From Voacanga thouarsii (lineage: Eukaryota; Streptophyta; Magnoliopsida; Gentianales; Apocynaceae), in assembly GCA_026120185.1 (NCBI GenBank), contig JANUWF010002419.1, positions 3,679,501 through 3,743,500 of the forward strand: a stretch of 64,000 nt of DNA, read 5' to 3'. The position numbers and the translations under genes were made by a program. Every line of letters starts with the position of its first letter. Position 1 is the first letter of the stretch. The notes under the pieces were generated by a model. It had not been told where the DNA came from. It saw only the letters and a program-made list of their open reading frames with translations, and ran no database searches. Positions 1 to 12,584 of this stretch are shown piece by piece.

Positions 1-927
1 AGTATTTCTCTATTACCATGAATAGAGTAATTGATGTGTAACTTGTTTTATATTTTTATTAATGGAAAAAAAATGGCTCTTCTTAGACAATATTTAACAG
101 CTCTCGAATTCATTTTTATGCAAGAAATGATCCAAATTATAACACCCCTGATAGAGGTTTTTACAAATGAATTATCCAATCTCTTATTTAACACTTTAAA
201 AAAAAAAGTTTCAAATACAAAATTAAATAATCGAATATAAAATAGAAACACATTTAAATAATTTGGAATGTTTTTCCCACAGTCCATGAGCTATGTGCAA
301 TATATTGGGCTGGTAACTATTGGGTGTCTTCAAATCTAGTCATTCATCTCCACCTTCCCCTTCTTATATAAATAAATAAATAACTAGTCGTTCAAAAAGT
401 TGTGATTTTACAATTATACCCTCTTTTGAAAAAAATTATATATATATATTTATATATATCATTACTCAAAAGTTGGCTATAATATCTAAAAATATGATGT
501 TTTACAATAAATTAAAATATTTTGTTATTTACAAAACCCACATTTTTTAAAAACTTTTAATAAACATATTTTTGTGTTATTAAATAACAATATATTTTAA
601 TTTATTATACATACCCTCGTACTTTTAGATATTTTCAGCCAAGCTCTTGAATAAAAAGAGTAACAAAGAAACATAATTAAAACTGAATTTAACGTTTAGA
701 GAATAATATTTAGGGGGAAAAGAAAAGTTTGGTTACAAAAGTCCTAACATTTAAAAAATTTAAAGGGCAACATTAAATGATAATTGGGCCTTGAGTTCTC
801 TTGTGGAACAATGACTGTGGACCGAAACAATAATGGGCTCGTCGTTTCAGTAGTGGGCCTCCTTGGTTTTCCCTCACGGAGTCACTGACCCAGTTTCCCT
901 GTTTATGTTTCACTCCATTGGCCACCA
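1..927. other. AT-rich intergenic DNA, no gene seen
   Basis: This stretch is rich in A/T runs and short TA repeats. It has no long open frame with recognisable protein character on either strand. It flanks the left target duplication of the MULE that begins at 938. Confidence 0.6.
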
Positions 928-937
928 GTAAAGCAAC

Positions 938-1195
938 GGCGGAAAACCCAAAATGGCCCTCAAACTTTTTAATTTTTGACAATGTTGCCCTTAAACCTTT
1001 TTTGGGATAGATTACACCCTTAAATTTGTAAAATTGAGTACAAAGCAGCCCTTCTTAATAGAATCATTATTAATGGAATGACACGGCTGCTTCCATCCGA
1101 TGTGTCAATGATGTGGCAAGACACGTTACACGCCAGACCCACATGCCAAATATACACTATTTCTTTCTTCACATTTTGGGCAAAAAAAAGTTAAA
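938..1195 (+). repeat. MULE left terminal inverted repeat
   Basis: This arm matches the reverse complement of 10740-10995. Shared landmarks are CCAAAATGG, TTGACAAT, GGGATAGATT, TTGAGTACAAAG, GCTTCCATCCGA and GACCCACATGCCAAAT. The inner edge runs into a poly-A tract, so the end coordinate is approximate. The arm is immediately preceded by the target duplication at 928-937. Confidence 0.88.
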
Positions 1196-1343
1196 AAAAA
1201 ACAAAACAAAATCCATAAAGCTACCGGTTCCTTCCCTCAGCAGACCCACATGCCAAAAGAAATCAAAAGTAGATTTTCAGCATTTGTTCTTTCGTTCTTC
1301 TGATAGTGAAAGCACCGAGAGGGATAGGAGAGAAGAAGAAGGA

Positions 1344-3364
1344 TGAAGGTGATGACAGAAACAGAGCATGCTCACGGTGGACAATAAAAATGGAAGAACA
1401 AACATATTAAACAAAGCATGACAGCAGTATGGAGGCATGAAAAACATACCTCTTAGAGCCTTAAAACATGAAGATTGAAGAAGAATGGTTTGAACCTGAA
1501 GAAACAACTTCCTTCTCCTCCGTGGATGAAGCTCCAGTCCACTGTCTTCCTTTCTTCTCCACCTCCGGTGCAATCAATGCCAAACTTCTCAGGTCTCAGA
1601 ATATTCCACAGCCTAATCCATTGTTGGTAAGCACAAAATTGGGTAGAAGAAGATGATCCTCAGATTTTTTCATTCCTTCAACTCCTCGGTTGGCTTCCGT
1701 TGGTTTCATAATGCAAAACAAAAACCAAAAGCCAGAAGAAGAAAAGGCACAAGAGAGGGAGAGAGCCAAAAGACTTTGGAAAAATATTTTTATTTTTTTC
1801 CCTTTTCTTTTATTTTATTTTTCCACATAGAAAGCCAAGAGTCATGAAATCAAAAATAATTATTTTAATAAAAATAATATTCCCGAGATTTAATATCCGA
1901 ATATTATTAACAAAATAAATTTTGGCTTCTCCCTAAACTCTTCTGAACTGTGTCCGGAAAAATCCTATGGTCCAGGCTATTAGGCCAAAATAATATTTAT
2001 TATTTTTCTTGGACCCGAAAAGCCCAACATAATAAACATTAATTATTTTTCTTGGGATTAAATAAATAGCCCAATAAATAATTAATGAACCGAAATGAAC
2101 CAAAAAATAATTAAACATTAATTATTCTTGGGATTAAATAAATAACCCAATAAATAATTAAGTATTAATTATTTTCCTCTAGTTTAAGTCCCGATTAATT
2201 TTTTAATTATTCAAATTGGACCTAAATCCTAAATAATTAATTAACCAATTAAACCAGATAATAAATTTCTCTCCATTTATTTTATTTTAGTCTAATAATA
2301 AATTAGATTTCCTGAATAAAATATAACTATCTCCACTGAGATCAATTCTTCAACCCAAAAATAATTAGTACTTACGGGCTATTCCGAGAACCAAAAAGAC
2401 ACATCGTCTTAACTACTAAAATGATCAAAATACCCCTATTATATAAATAGATATATTTTGCATTTTAAATATTTCATAATATCACCATAAGAAAATATTG
2501 ATTCCAAGGACAATGCTGCATTAGCAAAGTCTTCGACCTACAAGTAAAATGACTAAAATACCCCTCTACATATCGCCGTACATTTAGAGAGGAAGAAGTG
2601 TACTAACATTTCTCTAAATGATATCTACCATCCTTAGGCTTTTAATCCAATGATCTACCGCTTCATGGAGTGTTCCTGCTTTCCAAGGGAGCTACCCTAA
2701 AGTAAATATCAAAGTCATGTTTCCCAGGGCCCTAAATATTTAGATCATTCGGACAACCACAAGGGGCGATATAGTGTAGAAACTATCTTGTACAAGTCTG
2801 TCTTAACTAACCAATCACACATATCCAACATGCAAGTTTATTGACCCTACTATAGAACCTCAACTATAGCATATCAAAGTATATGCTTTCAGTTTCGCCA
2901 AACCACCAACTCATACTCAAGTCATAGAATATTAGTCCACACTATAGCGGTAGTAGTCTAGGTTTCTACCATATAGTACTTTTAGAAACCACTACTACAG
3001 ATCCTATTCTACGTATTCAAAATACGCTTATATTATGAAGTGAGTGGCCTACTCACTAGTTAAAGGTAAGCCATTCCCCATTTGGAATTCATAACATAAT
3101 AACCTAAACGTGATGAGATTCCCATTCTCATCAATCGGTTAAGAACAAATTTTTATGTGTTTAAATAACCCATGATCCATACCTTACTGTGAAATACCTC
3201 CATTCACATGGATCATTTATTTAAACACAATGGATCTTTTCCAAACGAAATTGTGCACAAATAAAGTAAATAAATTCACAAATGATTTTTGAAAATAAAT
3301 TCTTTTATTAACATATTCGATATTTACATCAGAAACCTAGTCTAAGAGAGCATATATTCCAACA
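1344..3364 (-). mobile_element. Solo LTR, copy 1, 2.02 kb
   Basis: Read on the minus strand, this begins TGTTGGAATATA and ends ACCTTCA, a TG...CA LTR. AAGGA lies directly outside both ends (1339-1343 and 3365-3369), a perfect 5 bp target duplication. No internal retroelement coding sequence is present between the ends, so this is a solo LTR, presumably left by LTR-LTR recombination. It has landed just inside the left TIR of the MULE. A diverged copy lies in the opposite orientation at 34525-36565. Short frames inside it are not credible genes. Confidence 0.9.
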
Positions 3365-3458
3365 AAGGAAACAATACAACTCGGTTTAGTTCACTTCACC
3401 CCTCCCCGCCTTCCCACCTTCGTCTCAAATTTCTATTTCCTTAATTTTGTCATCCTCC

Positions 3459-4192
3459 ATGGCGAATCGAAGAGGAGATTCAAGTGTGAGTTCCTCACAA
3501 ATGGAGTATGTTGAAAATGAGAAAGAAATCATTTGCGGCTGCAAACGTTTAGCTCCAGTGTTTACCTCATCAACAAATGACAATCCAGGAAGAAGATTCT
3601 ATAGGTGTTGGAACTTCAAAGTATGTTAATGATTTTTTTTTTAATTATTGCATTCAGGGCTTTTTCTGATTTCGAAGGTTTTTTTTTTTGTTAAATTTCC
3701 TAGTATTTTGTAGGCTGGTGGCTGTCGATTTTTCAAGTGGTACGATGAATGGTTTCCTCAACGAGCAAATGAATTATTGGTATATTTGTGAGACAGCGAG
3801 AGGAAGCTTGCAAAGGAGAATGAATTTCTAGAAAAAGAAAATGACCAGTTAACGACCCAGCTTTTTCTTTGGGAATTACTTTTGATGGGGTAAATTCAAG
3901 TAGTAGAAGTCAGAGATTTGGAATAGGCAGCTCAGAAAGCAAAGTGGTTGATAAAAGAGTAAGGGTGGAATCTATTGCAGATTATGAGCCTGTTCAGATG
4001 GTGAGGAAGTTGGAAATGGAGAGAGAAGATTTGAACAAGAAAAGCAAGAAAGTGAAGCAAAAGGCATATGTAGTTGAGAAAGCAAATAAAACCTATAAAT
4101 TGTTATTATTTGTGATATGTTTAGGATTCACTTGGTTGTATTTTAGTTGTAAGCTCTTGTGCAATGAAATCTGTGTTTGGGCATTGCCATAA
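3459..4192 (+). pseudogene. GRF-type zinc finger protein, MULE-borne, broken
   Basis: Exon 1 starts at the ATG at 3459, in a good plant context (CC before ATG, GCG after). It runs to 3620; the intron is 3621-3713 (GTATGT...TTGTAG) and exon 2 starts at 3714. Spliced, it encodes a GRF zinc finger: CGCKRL, then NPGRRFYRC, then GGCRFFKWYDEW. An in-frame TGA at 3789-3791 stops it after about 79 codons. Past it, in the same frame, comes DSERKLAKENEFLEKE, as a coiled-coil region would read. After a frame change, 3869-4192 holds a lysine-rich coil and a C-terminal hydrophobic segment (LLLFVICLGFTWLYF). The order GRF finger, coiled coil, C-terminal membrane segment matches a large plant family of unknown function. 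The TGA could come from CGA by C-to-T change. It lies inside the MULE and converges on the transposase. Confidence 0.8.
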
Positions 4193-4199
4193 TTTGAAT

Positions 4200-6640
4200 G
4201 TATGGGGATCCTTTGAGTTGGTTTGAATACTAGCATTGTAAATTCTATTTGTGACTCAATGTAGTTCAAGTATTTGATCTAAAAACTTTTGCCATATTGT
4301 TTCCATGTTTAGAAAACAATGGAAATTTTAATTATATTTCTGTATGAAAGATTTTGGTCCACTGCAGAAAAGTTAGGCAGTTGATTGGTAATAATAATAT
4401 TAATAGTCCAACCTAAGCTGATGCTTGAGTGGTTGATATAAGTTCTATTAATAGGCAATTGATTTTTGATTCAAAAGAAGAGGATTTTGATATTTTCCAG
4501 TTAATTGTTTTTTACAGACACCATGATGGGGGCTGTGAGCTCTGGATATTGAGGCAGAAATGCAGATAAAAGCCATGGATATCAATTCTATGGTCTCTGT
4601 GTTGTTCCTGGTAGTTGATAAGATTTTTGAGAGGGCAAAAGAAGCAAACTGCATGGACATACTCTTGAATAAATAAACTTATCCTTCTTTTCCTACTTTC
4701 TTCAGGAAAGACATAGGCAACCTAATTGGCCCATTCTTTGCATCTGCTTCTCTTCACGAGTTCCATATTATTGAAGGTACATGACAAAGAAGGGCCATTG
4801 TTTAAGCATCTCATCCTCAGTGTAACATTGTAAACTCATCATTTATCACCAAACAAAGTGGGGTTATTCATGATTAGTCACCTTAAAATCACTTGCCAAT
4901 CTATATTAGAAAGCCTAAGACATGGCTTTATCATCCCAAACTAAGTAGACTTCGTTAGTAGCTAGCAGGGTAACTAGAGCTTTATTTGCAATAATTGGGG
5001 GTGGTCCAATAGAAGGACCACCAGTGTTTGGACCAGATGCATAAGAATGTGAATTCACTGATGTAGCAGCTGAATACGGGGGCAGTAAAAATAGGAGTTA
5101 GGCAAAAAGCAACAAAAGAACACCTCAAAAAAAACCATGTATCACCATGATTATCTCCAAAGTAACATCAACAATGAAAAGCAAAAATCTCCTCCTACAA
5201 AGACAACCATAATAGAATAATAGTAATGTGTAAAAGAGAACCATACCAATTGCACAAGCTCCATTAAAGAAGCAAAGCACCAAGCTAGAGAAGAAGTTTT
5301 GGAACATACAAAAATTAATTGTGTGGAACTGTCTGTGTGAGAAAGTATGGACCTCCATGAGAATCATCTTAGCACATAAGCAATTGGCTATTTCTTTACA
5401 ACTTTCACATGACTCAAAAGAAACTCTATCCCAGTCTTTCAATCTTTTAACATAGCAAGTAACTCAAGATATTATCAATTGCAGCAACCATTCTATCAAT
5501 GTGGGCAATCCATTACCAAGTAAATAAACAACCTAATCCAAGATTTTGCTACTAAATCAACAAAGATAAGCATAAATGGATTTCAGCCATAGACATGGCT
5601 TCATCAACCCAAACAATAGGAAGACTCTGAGGAAATTACAACATCTTAGGCACTCAAGTTACACAATCTAGACACTCAGATATCAAATTCTTGAAAGGAA
5701 TCCATCAATCTATGCAAGCTGGACTTGATCCCTTACACATGATAAGAAAAAAGTTTCAGCTATAAACAATTCACCAGTTGACTCCAACACTATCTTAGAA
5801 CACATGCAGTATATAAAGCATAAAACATCCTCAATACATGCAAGAAAAGTCTCTCAAACATATGACATATTCCAGCACCAATACTCTATCTATCCTTTGC
5901 TATCAAAAGACAACTCTAACCTATATGATTCCAATATGTCCATGCAACATGACGTATATCTAATCCATCTCACAGAAAAGTAAGGAAATGCTAAGATTAA
6001 ACTCAAGACCAACCAAGTTCAGTTCTGCCTAAGGCACAATAGACAATAAAAAACCATTCAGTTCTGCCTCCTCCTTTCCCCTCAACAACAAAAAAAAGGA
6101 AGAAAGTGACATCTCCTCCTTGCACCTCAAGGGGCATGGGCATTTTTTGCCAAAAACCCACAAATGAGTTCCAAATGTTTTGAAATTGTGTTTGGCAAAC
6201 CACTACCAAAGAAACACTCACATAATAAGCCAAGTGACAATATTATAACAACTAATGAAAAAAGATTTTCAATAATAAATCTGCCAATACATACAGTGCA
6301 CTTTCACTTCAAAAACAATATCCATATCCTATCCAATCCCTATTCTTGACAGATTTTCAGTAATATAGTGCACTTTCAGTTCAACAACAATATCCATATC
6401 CTATCCATTCCAAAAACAACCAACAACATCACATACTAAAAAACAAACTCTAAACAAACTTCCAACAAAATTAAACAAGTGATTTTCTGATCCAAAATGA
6501 TCCCATAATTTCTTCATTCTTGATAGATTCCTATGTTTGAACTTCATTTTCCATAGTATCTGAATACAATTTGTGCTGCAAATTGTTTGCTCTAGACCCA
6601 GATCCAAACTACAAATACTAAGGCACAACCATTATATATT
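4200..6640. other. MULE interior without a recognisable gene
   Basis: About 2.4 kb between the converging 3' ends of the GRF gene and the transposase. I see no frame with protein character on either strand. It may hold 3' untranslated and intergenic element sequence. Confidence 0.5.
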
Positions 6641-6647
6641 GATATGT

Positions 6648-9600
6648 TCACCATGTCAACTTGTAAATAAACAAATAAATGCTAACAGAACATACACAAA
6701 GAGTCTGAGCTCCAGTTTTGAGATTATATAAGATAAATCCTTGGATTGTACGCATTTTTTTCTGGCCTGATTTTTGCATTGGTTCCTTTACTACTTTTTT
6801 ACCTTTGTCAACCGTCTTGGAAACCATGTCAGACTGTAGAACTTCTATGGCTACATTGGTTAGGATGGTGTTTGCTTTCTTGGTTTCAACTTGTACACTT
6901 GTACTGCCTTGGTTCTTTTCCTATGCAACAAGTACACATACATTACCAAAATGACCAAAATTTAGTACTGTTAATTATGACATAAGCACACAATACCAAT
7001 TTATCGAACCCACCTATAGTACTATTTTTAGCTCTAGGTTTTTTTCCAAGCCTTACACCCTTTGCAGTTGATTTAGTAGACTTAAACAAGCACACAAACC
7101 TTTTGTTGTAAAATCTTAGTAAAAAAGATTAATCCTCTTAACAGAAAAAAGAAACATATCTGTTGTCTAAATTTTTGTGGCTTCTTACACCCTTTTTTAT
7201 TATGTTCTTCATCTCCACAATTTGAACAAGATATAATAGTGCCATTTCTACTAGCCAAACCAGAGTTAGGTTGCTTCTTAGGCTCATCCTTCGTCTTCCT
7301 CTTTTTTTTTTTTTTTTTTTTGTCTTCCCCGAGGCTTCTTTGGTTGTAATGGTGGCAAAATAAGTTCATAACTTGTTTTTTTCCATTCACGAGGCCTATT
7401 TATTTGATGTAAGACATGTTTGTATGTCTTCATATAGGTTTCTTGATTATAGTAATTATGAATGTAGTCATTAGGCTTACCTCCACTATGCCAAATTGCA
7501 ACACAAGCATGTGGGCAAAGTATTCCAGAAACCTGCCAATACTTACAAGAACATGTCCTCTTGCTCAAGTCAACCACAAACCTAATTTTTTCTCTTTTTA
7601 TCTCACATCCATTCTCACTATAGTTCACCATTTGCCAACCCAAGCCCTCTTGCTTGCAAGCATCAAATTTTTGCTTCACTAATGGCCCATAATTCTGCTT
7701 CCATTTACTTCCAACCTGCCTTTTCTTTTGAATCCTAATCATTGTCTACTCCCTAATCTCCTCCAACATGGTTATTATATATTTCCTTCTTGCATCTAAG
7801 ATAATTGAATTGAAACTCTTGCATGCATTATTGTCCACCATGTCATATTTACAATGTTCACCGAAAAAAGCCTTGGTCCACTGTTTAGGTTGCTTATCTT
7901 TCTTCATCAATTCTTCAGCACAACCTTTATCTTTTTGTGCCAATTGATTGAATTTATTCTCCCACTCTCTTTCCGTTGTTGCTTTCACTATTTGCCAGAA
8001 ACAAGACTCATAAGACTTGACTTTTTTTCGTCCAGACCAATTGGCAAAAACATGTCTAGCACAATTTCTATGCTCAGCTTCTGGGATGACATTTTGAATA
8101 GCTAATCTCAAACCCTACAGCAGAAAAAAAAAACACATCAATGTTAGTAATAAATGAAATAAAAAAAATAGCTAAGTTGTCTACCGAAAGAAGGACAAAC
8201 CTTTTGTTGATCGGACATAATGGTGAAGTTGTAACCAGCTTCAAGGTCTAGATCATTATGCAAGAGTTGTATAAACCACTCCCATGTTTGCCTATTTTCC
8301 TCCTCCACAACAACCCATACAACGGGATACATTTGATCATTTGCATCCTTACCCACTACAGTTAGCAATTCACCTTTGAAATGGCCCTTCAAAAAACAAC
8401 CATCAACTCCCAATATGGGCCTGCAACCTACCTTCCAACCATTCTTCATTGCCCCAAAGCAAACATAAAATCTTTGAAAATATGGCAGGTGGGGTGACTC
8501 TTGCATCTTCAACTTTAACTGTGCTATTAGGATTCTTCTCAAGCAATTCATTCCCATAATCCCAGAGAAGACTAAATTATTCCTTCAAATTTCCAGCAAC
8601 TTCATTCATTACCGCTGCCCTTATTCTCCCACATTTTTTAGAGGAACATTGACATGCCTCACATTGCTAACCATTTTTTGGATCTCTTTCAATTTTAAAC
8701 TTGGGTTATCCCTAATAAATTCATGTAACCTATTTGCTATAACCTTTGTACTGGCCAAACTATTTTTGAAACTAACACAACAACAATGTTGATTAGTAAA
8801 ACTCTTCACCATGATACCTCTAGCTCTTTTGTCAAAACTAGCATAAATTGACCAAGGACATTTTGCAGCTGCCTTGCATCGAACCCTAAATCTGTTCGGT
8901 TCATTTTTTATGAACTGCAACTCTCTCCTAAAAGTAACAGAATAATCTATGATGGCTTTCTTGAATTGCTGATTATCTAAAAAGACCATGTCTGTTTGAA
9001 ACTCAAGAAATTTTTTATTAAGATTGTAATGGACAAACCTGCTCTTTCTCCTCTGTGCATCATCATGGTCTTCATCTTCATCTAATCCAACTAAGTTGCC
9101 AAAATCAGAGTTGTCATAGCAATCACTGTCCATATCTAAAGCATCAGAATCACCTTCCTGATCTGCATTTTTCCTCTCACTAGCAGTAGCTTCTGTATAT
9201 GTTATTTCATCATCACTAAGCTCGTCTAATAGGACATAAGGATGTTCATCTTTTTTGCTTTCTCTAACCTTGCTGGCCTCTTGCCTGGCTTTTTCTTTGG
9301 CTGCTAGCAATTCCTCGTCATTTTCACCATCAGACAAATACCTCACTCTCACCAAATATTCAGCTTTAAGGTCCACACCAACCAAGTTTTCAATCTCGTT
9401 ATCATCAACCACAAACTCATCATGTAAATTGTCATCTTTATCCTTAAGAGTCATTGACTTATCCAACCTATCATTAAGTTCTTCTACTGGTCCTCCACTA
9501 GCTACCTGACTTAGACCATTTTCATAAAAAATAGATAATATAGGCCCCTCAGCCAAACTATGTTGGTTGTCATCTATTCTTGCCAATTCAGGAGTATATG

Positions 9601-9924
9601 GGGTACCTTCCACATACAATTTTACTTCCTTATACTCACACTAGACATTGAGTATATCAATAGTTGAGGCATCATCCCATATCAATCTAATCCTATCTCT
9701 AAATGAGTTGCTCTTAGGATTATAAAATTCACATGATCCATGTTCATATTTAGTGCTTCCCTCACTATTCTTTTAAGTTCAAAATATGAAACTGTATCGG
9801 GATCTTCTCTAATTCTAAGCAAACTCCCACCTTCATATCTAAGATCTCTAACATTAACAAATTTGCCTTCATAGTATAAATCCATGTAATACTCAATGGA
9901 ACCACCTATTTGCACGTAAGACAT
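6648..9924 (-). pseudogene. MuDR-type MULE transposase, decayed
   Basis: In order on the minus strand: a PB1-like N-terminal region (9924-9682); an acidic stretch then the MuDR zinc-binding domain (9619-8621); the MULE catalytic domain (8557-8144) with GVDGCFLKG and TIMSDQQK, which fit the first two catalytic aspartates; a clean GT-AG intron (8115-8200) joining DQQK to GLRLAIQN; the HRNCARHVFANW block (8111-7746); a SWIM zinc finger, CSCKYW...CPHACVAI (7742-7284); a CCHC knuckle, CSNCGDEEHNKKGC (near 7200); and a basic C-terminal exon open from 6920 to a TGA at 6648. Damage includes a frameshift near 9720, an in-frame TAG near 9645, frameshifts and a TAA near 8630-8520, and a phase change in a 20-T run at 7302-7321. 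No active transposase can be expected. Confidence 0.9.
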
Positions 9925-10739
9925 AATTAAAACTAATGAGCTTTTGAGCAGTCCATGTTATAATGCTGCCAAATTTAAAAAGTACAACTTATACCTTAAA
10001 AAATACAGTGAAAGATAAGAACAAAAGATATAAGATTTATGTCCTTCAATAAGTATTTCTATTGACAGTAGACAAAGAAGTAATACTTTTTTATCTACCA
10101 TTTAACAAACTATAGTAGACCAAAACAAATGCTGGTACTTTTTCAAGACCCAAAGGTTCTTCATTTTAATTTTTTTGATTTAAAAAAAGGTTTGCTAAGT
10201 GGTGATAATACTGCATTTTAAGTTTCTAGGAGCTTAATACTGCATTTTGGGTTAGGTTTTTTAAATCACAGGAGCCTAATACTCCATTTTGAGTCTCCTG
10301 ATCGAAAGTTTTCTAATTCTTAAAGGAAAAAAAAACTAAATTTTCTAGATCGGAAGAGTCTAAGTGTGCATTATGAATAAAATACTCTCAAATCACTCTC
10401 ATAACTATTTTATCTTCATTATTGGAGTTTTTTAAGTTTTAAACCCATTTTACCAAAATGATTAATCCTAACCTAAACCCGATACACACAATAATCGAAC
10501 AAACTGTAAAAACATCACTGTTACATTTGGGTTTGTAAGAAGCCGATAGCTTTTTAATCATCGGCTTAAAACCTTTTAGTGGCAACTCATCTTTCGCTTT
10601 CTCCTTCTACTATTCATACTTTGCTTTGTCTTTCAGAAAGGAATGCTACGGTTTCCCTACGTTTGACAATCTGAAACTTTTTTTTTTGTTTTTTTTTTTT
10701 GCCCAGAGGTTTCCCGCGTTTGACAATCTGCCATTCGTG

Positions 10740-10995
10740 CTTTTTTTTTTTTGCCTTCAGAAAGAAATGGTGTATATTTGGCATTTGGCATGTGGGTCTA
10801 GTGTATGATGTGTCCTGCCACGTTATTGACACGTCGGATGGAAGCAGTCACGTCATTCCGTTAATAACGGTTTTGTTAAGGAGAGCTACTTTGTACTCAA
10901 TTTTACAAGTCCAAGGATGCAATCTATCCCAAAAAAAGTTTAAGGGCAATATTGTCAAAACTTGAAAAGTTCGAGGACCATTTTGGATTTAAGTC
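10740..10995 (-). repeat. MULE right terminal inverted repeat
   Basis: This is the partner of the left arm at 938-1195. Just inside it (about 10645-10740) a short segment containing GTTTGACAATCTG plus a poly-T run occurs twice in tandem. The target duplication GTAAAGCAAC follows at 10996-11005. Confidence 0.88.
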
Positions 10996-11005
10996 GTAAA
11001 GCAAC

Positions 11006-11783
11006 TTAGGTTGGGATGGCCTACAAACTTTTCCTTCTTTTTCTTTTTCTTTTTTTCAAATGATATTCATCAAAGAAGAAAATATAGATATAATCTTGAA
11101 ACTCTCTCTAATAATAAAATTATTTCTTGATTAATTGACCTTTCTTTCTATGATGATTTTTCTAAGATGTTCTTGAATTATATTTTCCATTTCTTCTTCG
11201 GTTGTTATTTAAAGATTAATCCCTTTTTTTTCTAATTATTGAATTTAAAACTTTTTAAATTACTTATTGTGCACTTAATTGCTAAGTTAATGCTTTAATA
11301 ATCTCCCTTAGTACATACTTAATCTTGTAACATATGTTTGATCTTCTTACTAACAATGTAAGTTAATTTTGTTGGTCAATTTTCTTTACCTATACCTTAT
11401 TTAGCTCATACCTATATTCTACTTAGCCCTTAAGTAACATTTTCTTGGAAATATACTCCAAAATTTATGCATCCAACCATTTTTTTTTTAAGGAAATCAT
11501 GCATTCATTTTTATGTCAAAACTAATTTGATATTCGTACGTTGCAAGTAGGGATGCAAAACAAAACGTTCCAAATAAATAATTTTTATTTATGACTTCAC
11601 AATTTTTCAAAAGCCTATTAAGTACTTACAAATAAATTTAAATAATTTTCATTTAAAATCATTTAAATCCAATAAATTCAAATGAAGTTTCACATTTTTT
11701 TTTTTTACTTTATTCAAATTCAATATACAACGTATCATAAAAAGATGCTATCAAATGTTACAATGAAAGTTTTTCGCAACTCC

Positions 11784-11837
<54 letters not shown>

Positions 11838-12539
11838 CCGTGTGTTAGACCCATATAGTGAAAAATAATTAGTGTCACGTTGCCAGCGTAGTGGAATAAA
11901 CAGGAAGGGCAGGTTTCGGTCCACCAATCTATATTTGTTCTACATGAACTAATTCGTTTGTGTATATATGATGCGAGTAAACTTAAAGATTTTGAAGTCA
12001 TATAATGGAATTGATTTATGTTTTCGAGCCTTGGCATTCCCCGAGGGGAGAAAATTTTAGGTCCACTCAATACACATATATTGATACTTTAGATACTTGT
12101 ACAATACATATAAATATAATTATAGAAGTATATATAATATTTACTATATAACTCTTAATATACGTAGTATAAATATGTAAAGCATTGGATATACATACAC
12201 CTAAATTTCCCTTTCGAAAGGACCTTTGAGAGTGTTGCATCACTATATGGTGTTTGGGCTCGGCTTTAAATTCGATTTCAAGTTTTGAATTTAAGATATT
12301 ATATAATGGATTTAAATAAATATATATTTAATATATTAAATTTGTATAAAATATTTATTTAATTCTATAAGTTTAATTTTAATTATTCGTATAATTTATT
12401 ATAAAATAAATTTGAATATCTAATTCAATTACCATCTCAATAGCCAACTCTAGAAAAAACTTACTTTGATGTTCTTGTTGTTATGGTTGACGTATATTTA
12501 CTATTATTTTGTTATTATTTGATAATAACAATGACGATA

Positions 12540-12584
<45 letters not shown>

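Larger units (their letters stand above)
938..10995 (-). mobile_element. Two-gene Mutator-like element (MULE)
   Basis: The element is bounded by long terminal inverted repeats. Both ends share a CCAAAATGG core about 10 bases in, and similarity continues for about 250 bp at roughly 85% by eye. The sequence GTAAAGCAAC occurs directly outside both ends (928-937 and 10996-11005). This is a perfect 9-10 bp target duplication, the size made by Mutator transposases. Inside are a MuDR-type transposase relic on the minus strand (6648-9924) and a GRF zinc-finger relic on the plus strand (3459-4192), which converge. Removing the solo LTR at 1344-3364 leaves about 8 kb. The strand given is that of the transposase. 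Both genes are broken, so the copy is not autonomous, although intact ends and TSD imply it arrived as one unit. Confidence 0.9.

Noticed and set aside
6003..6985. Short plus- and minus-strand open frames at 6003-6985
   Set aside because: They overlap the transposase C-terminal exon or element 3' sequence and have no protein-like composition.
11786..12580. CRISPR-like or satellite array from repeated short units
   Set aside because: Only dinucleotide microsatellites; there are no spaced repeats.
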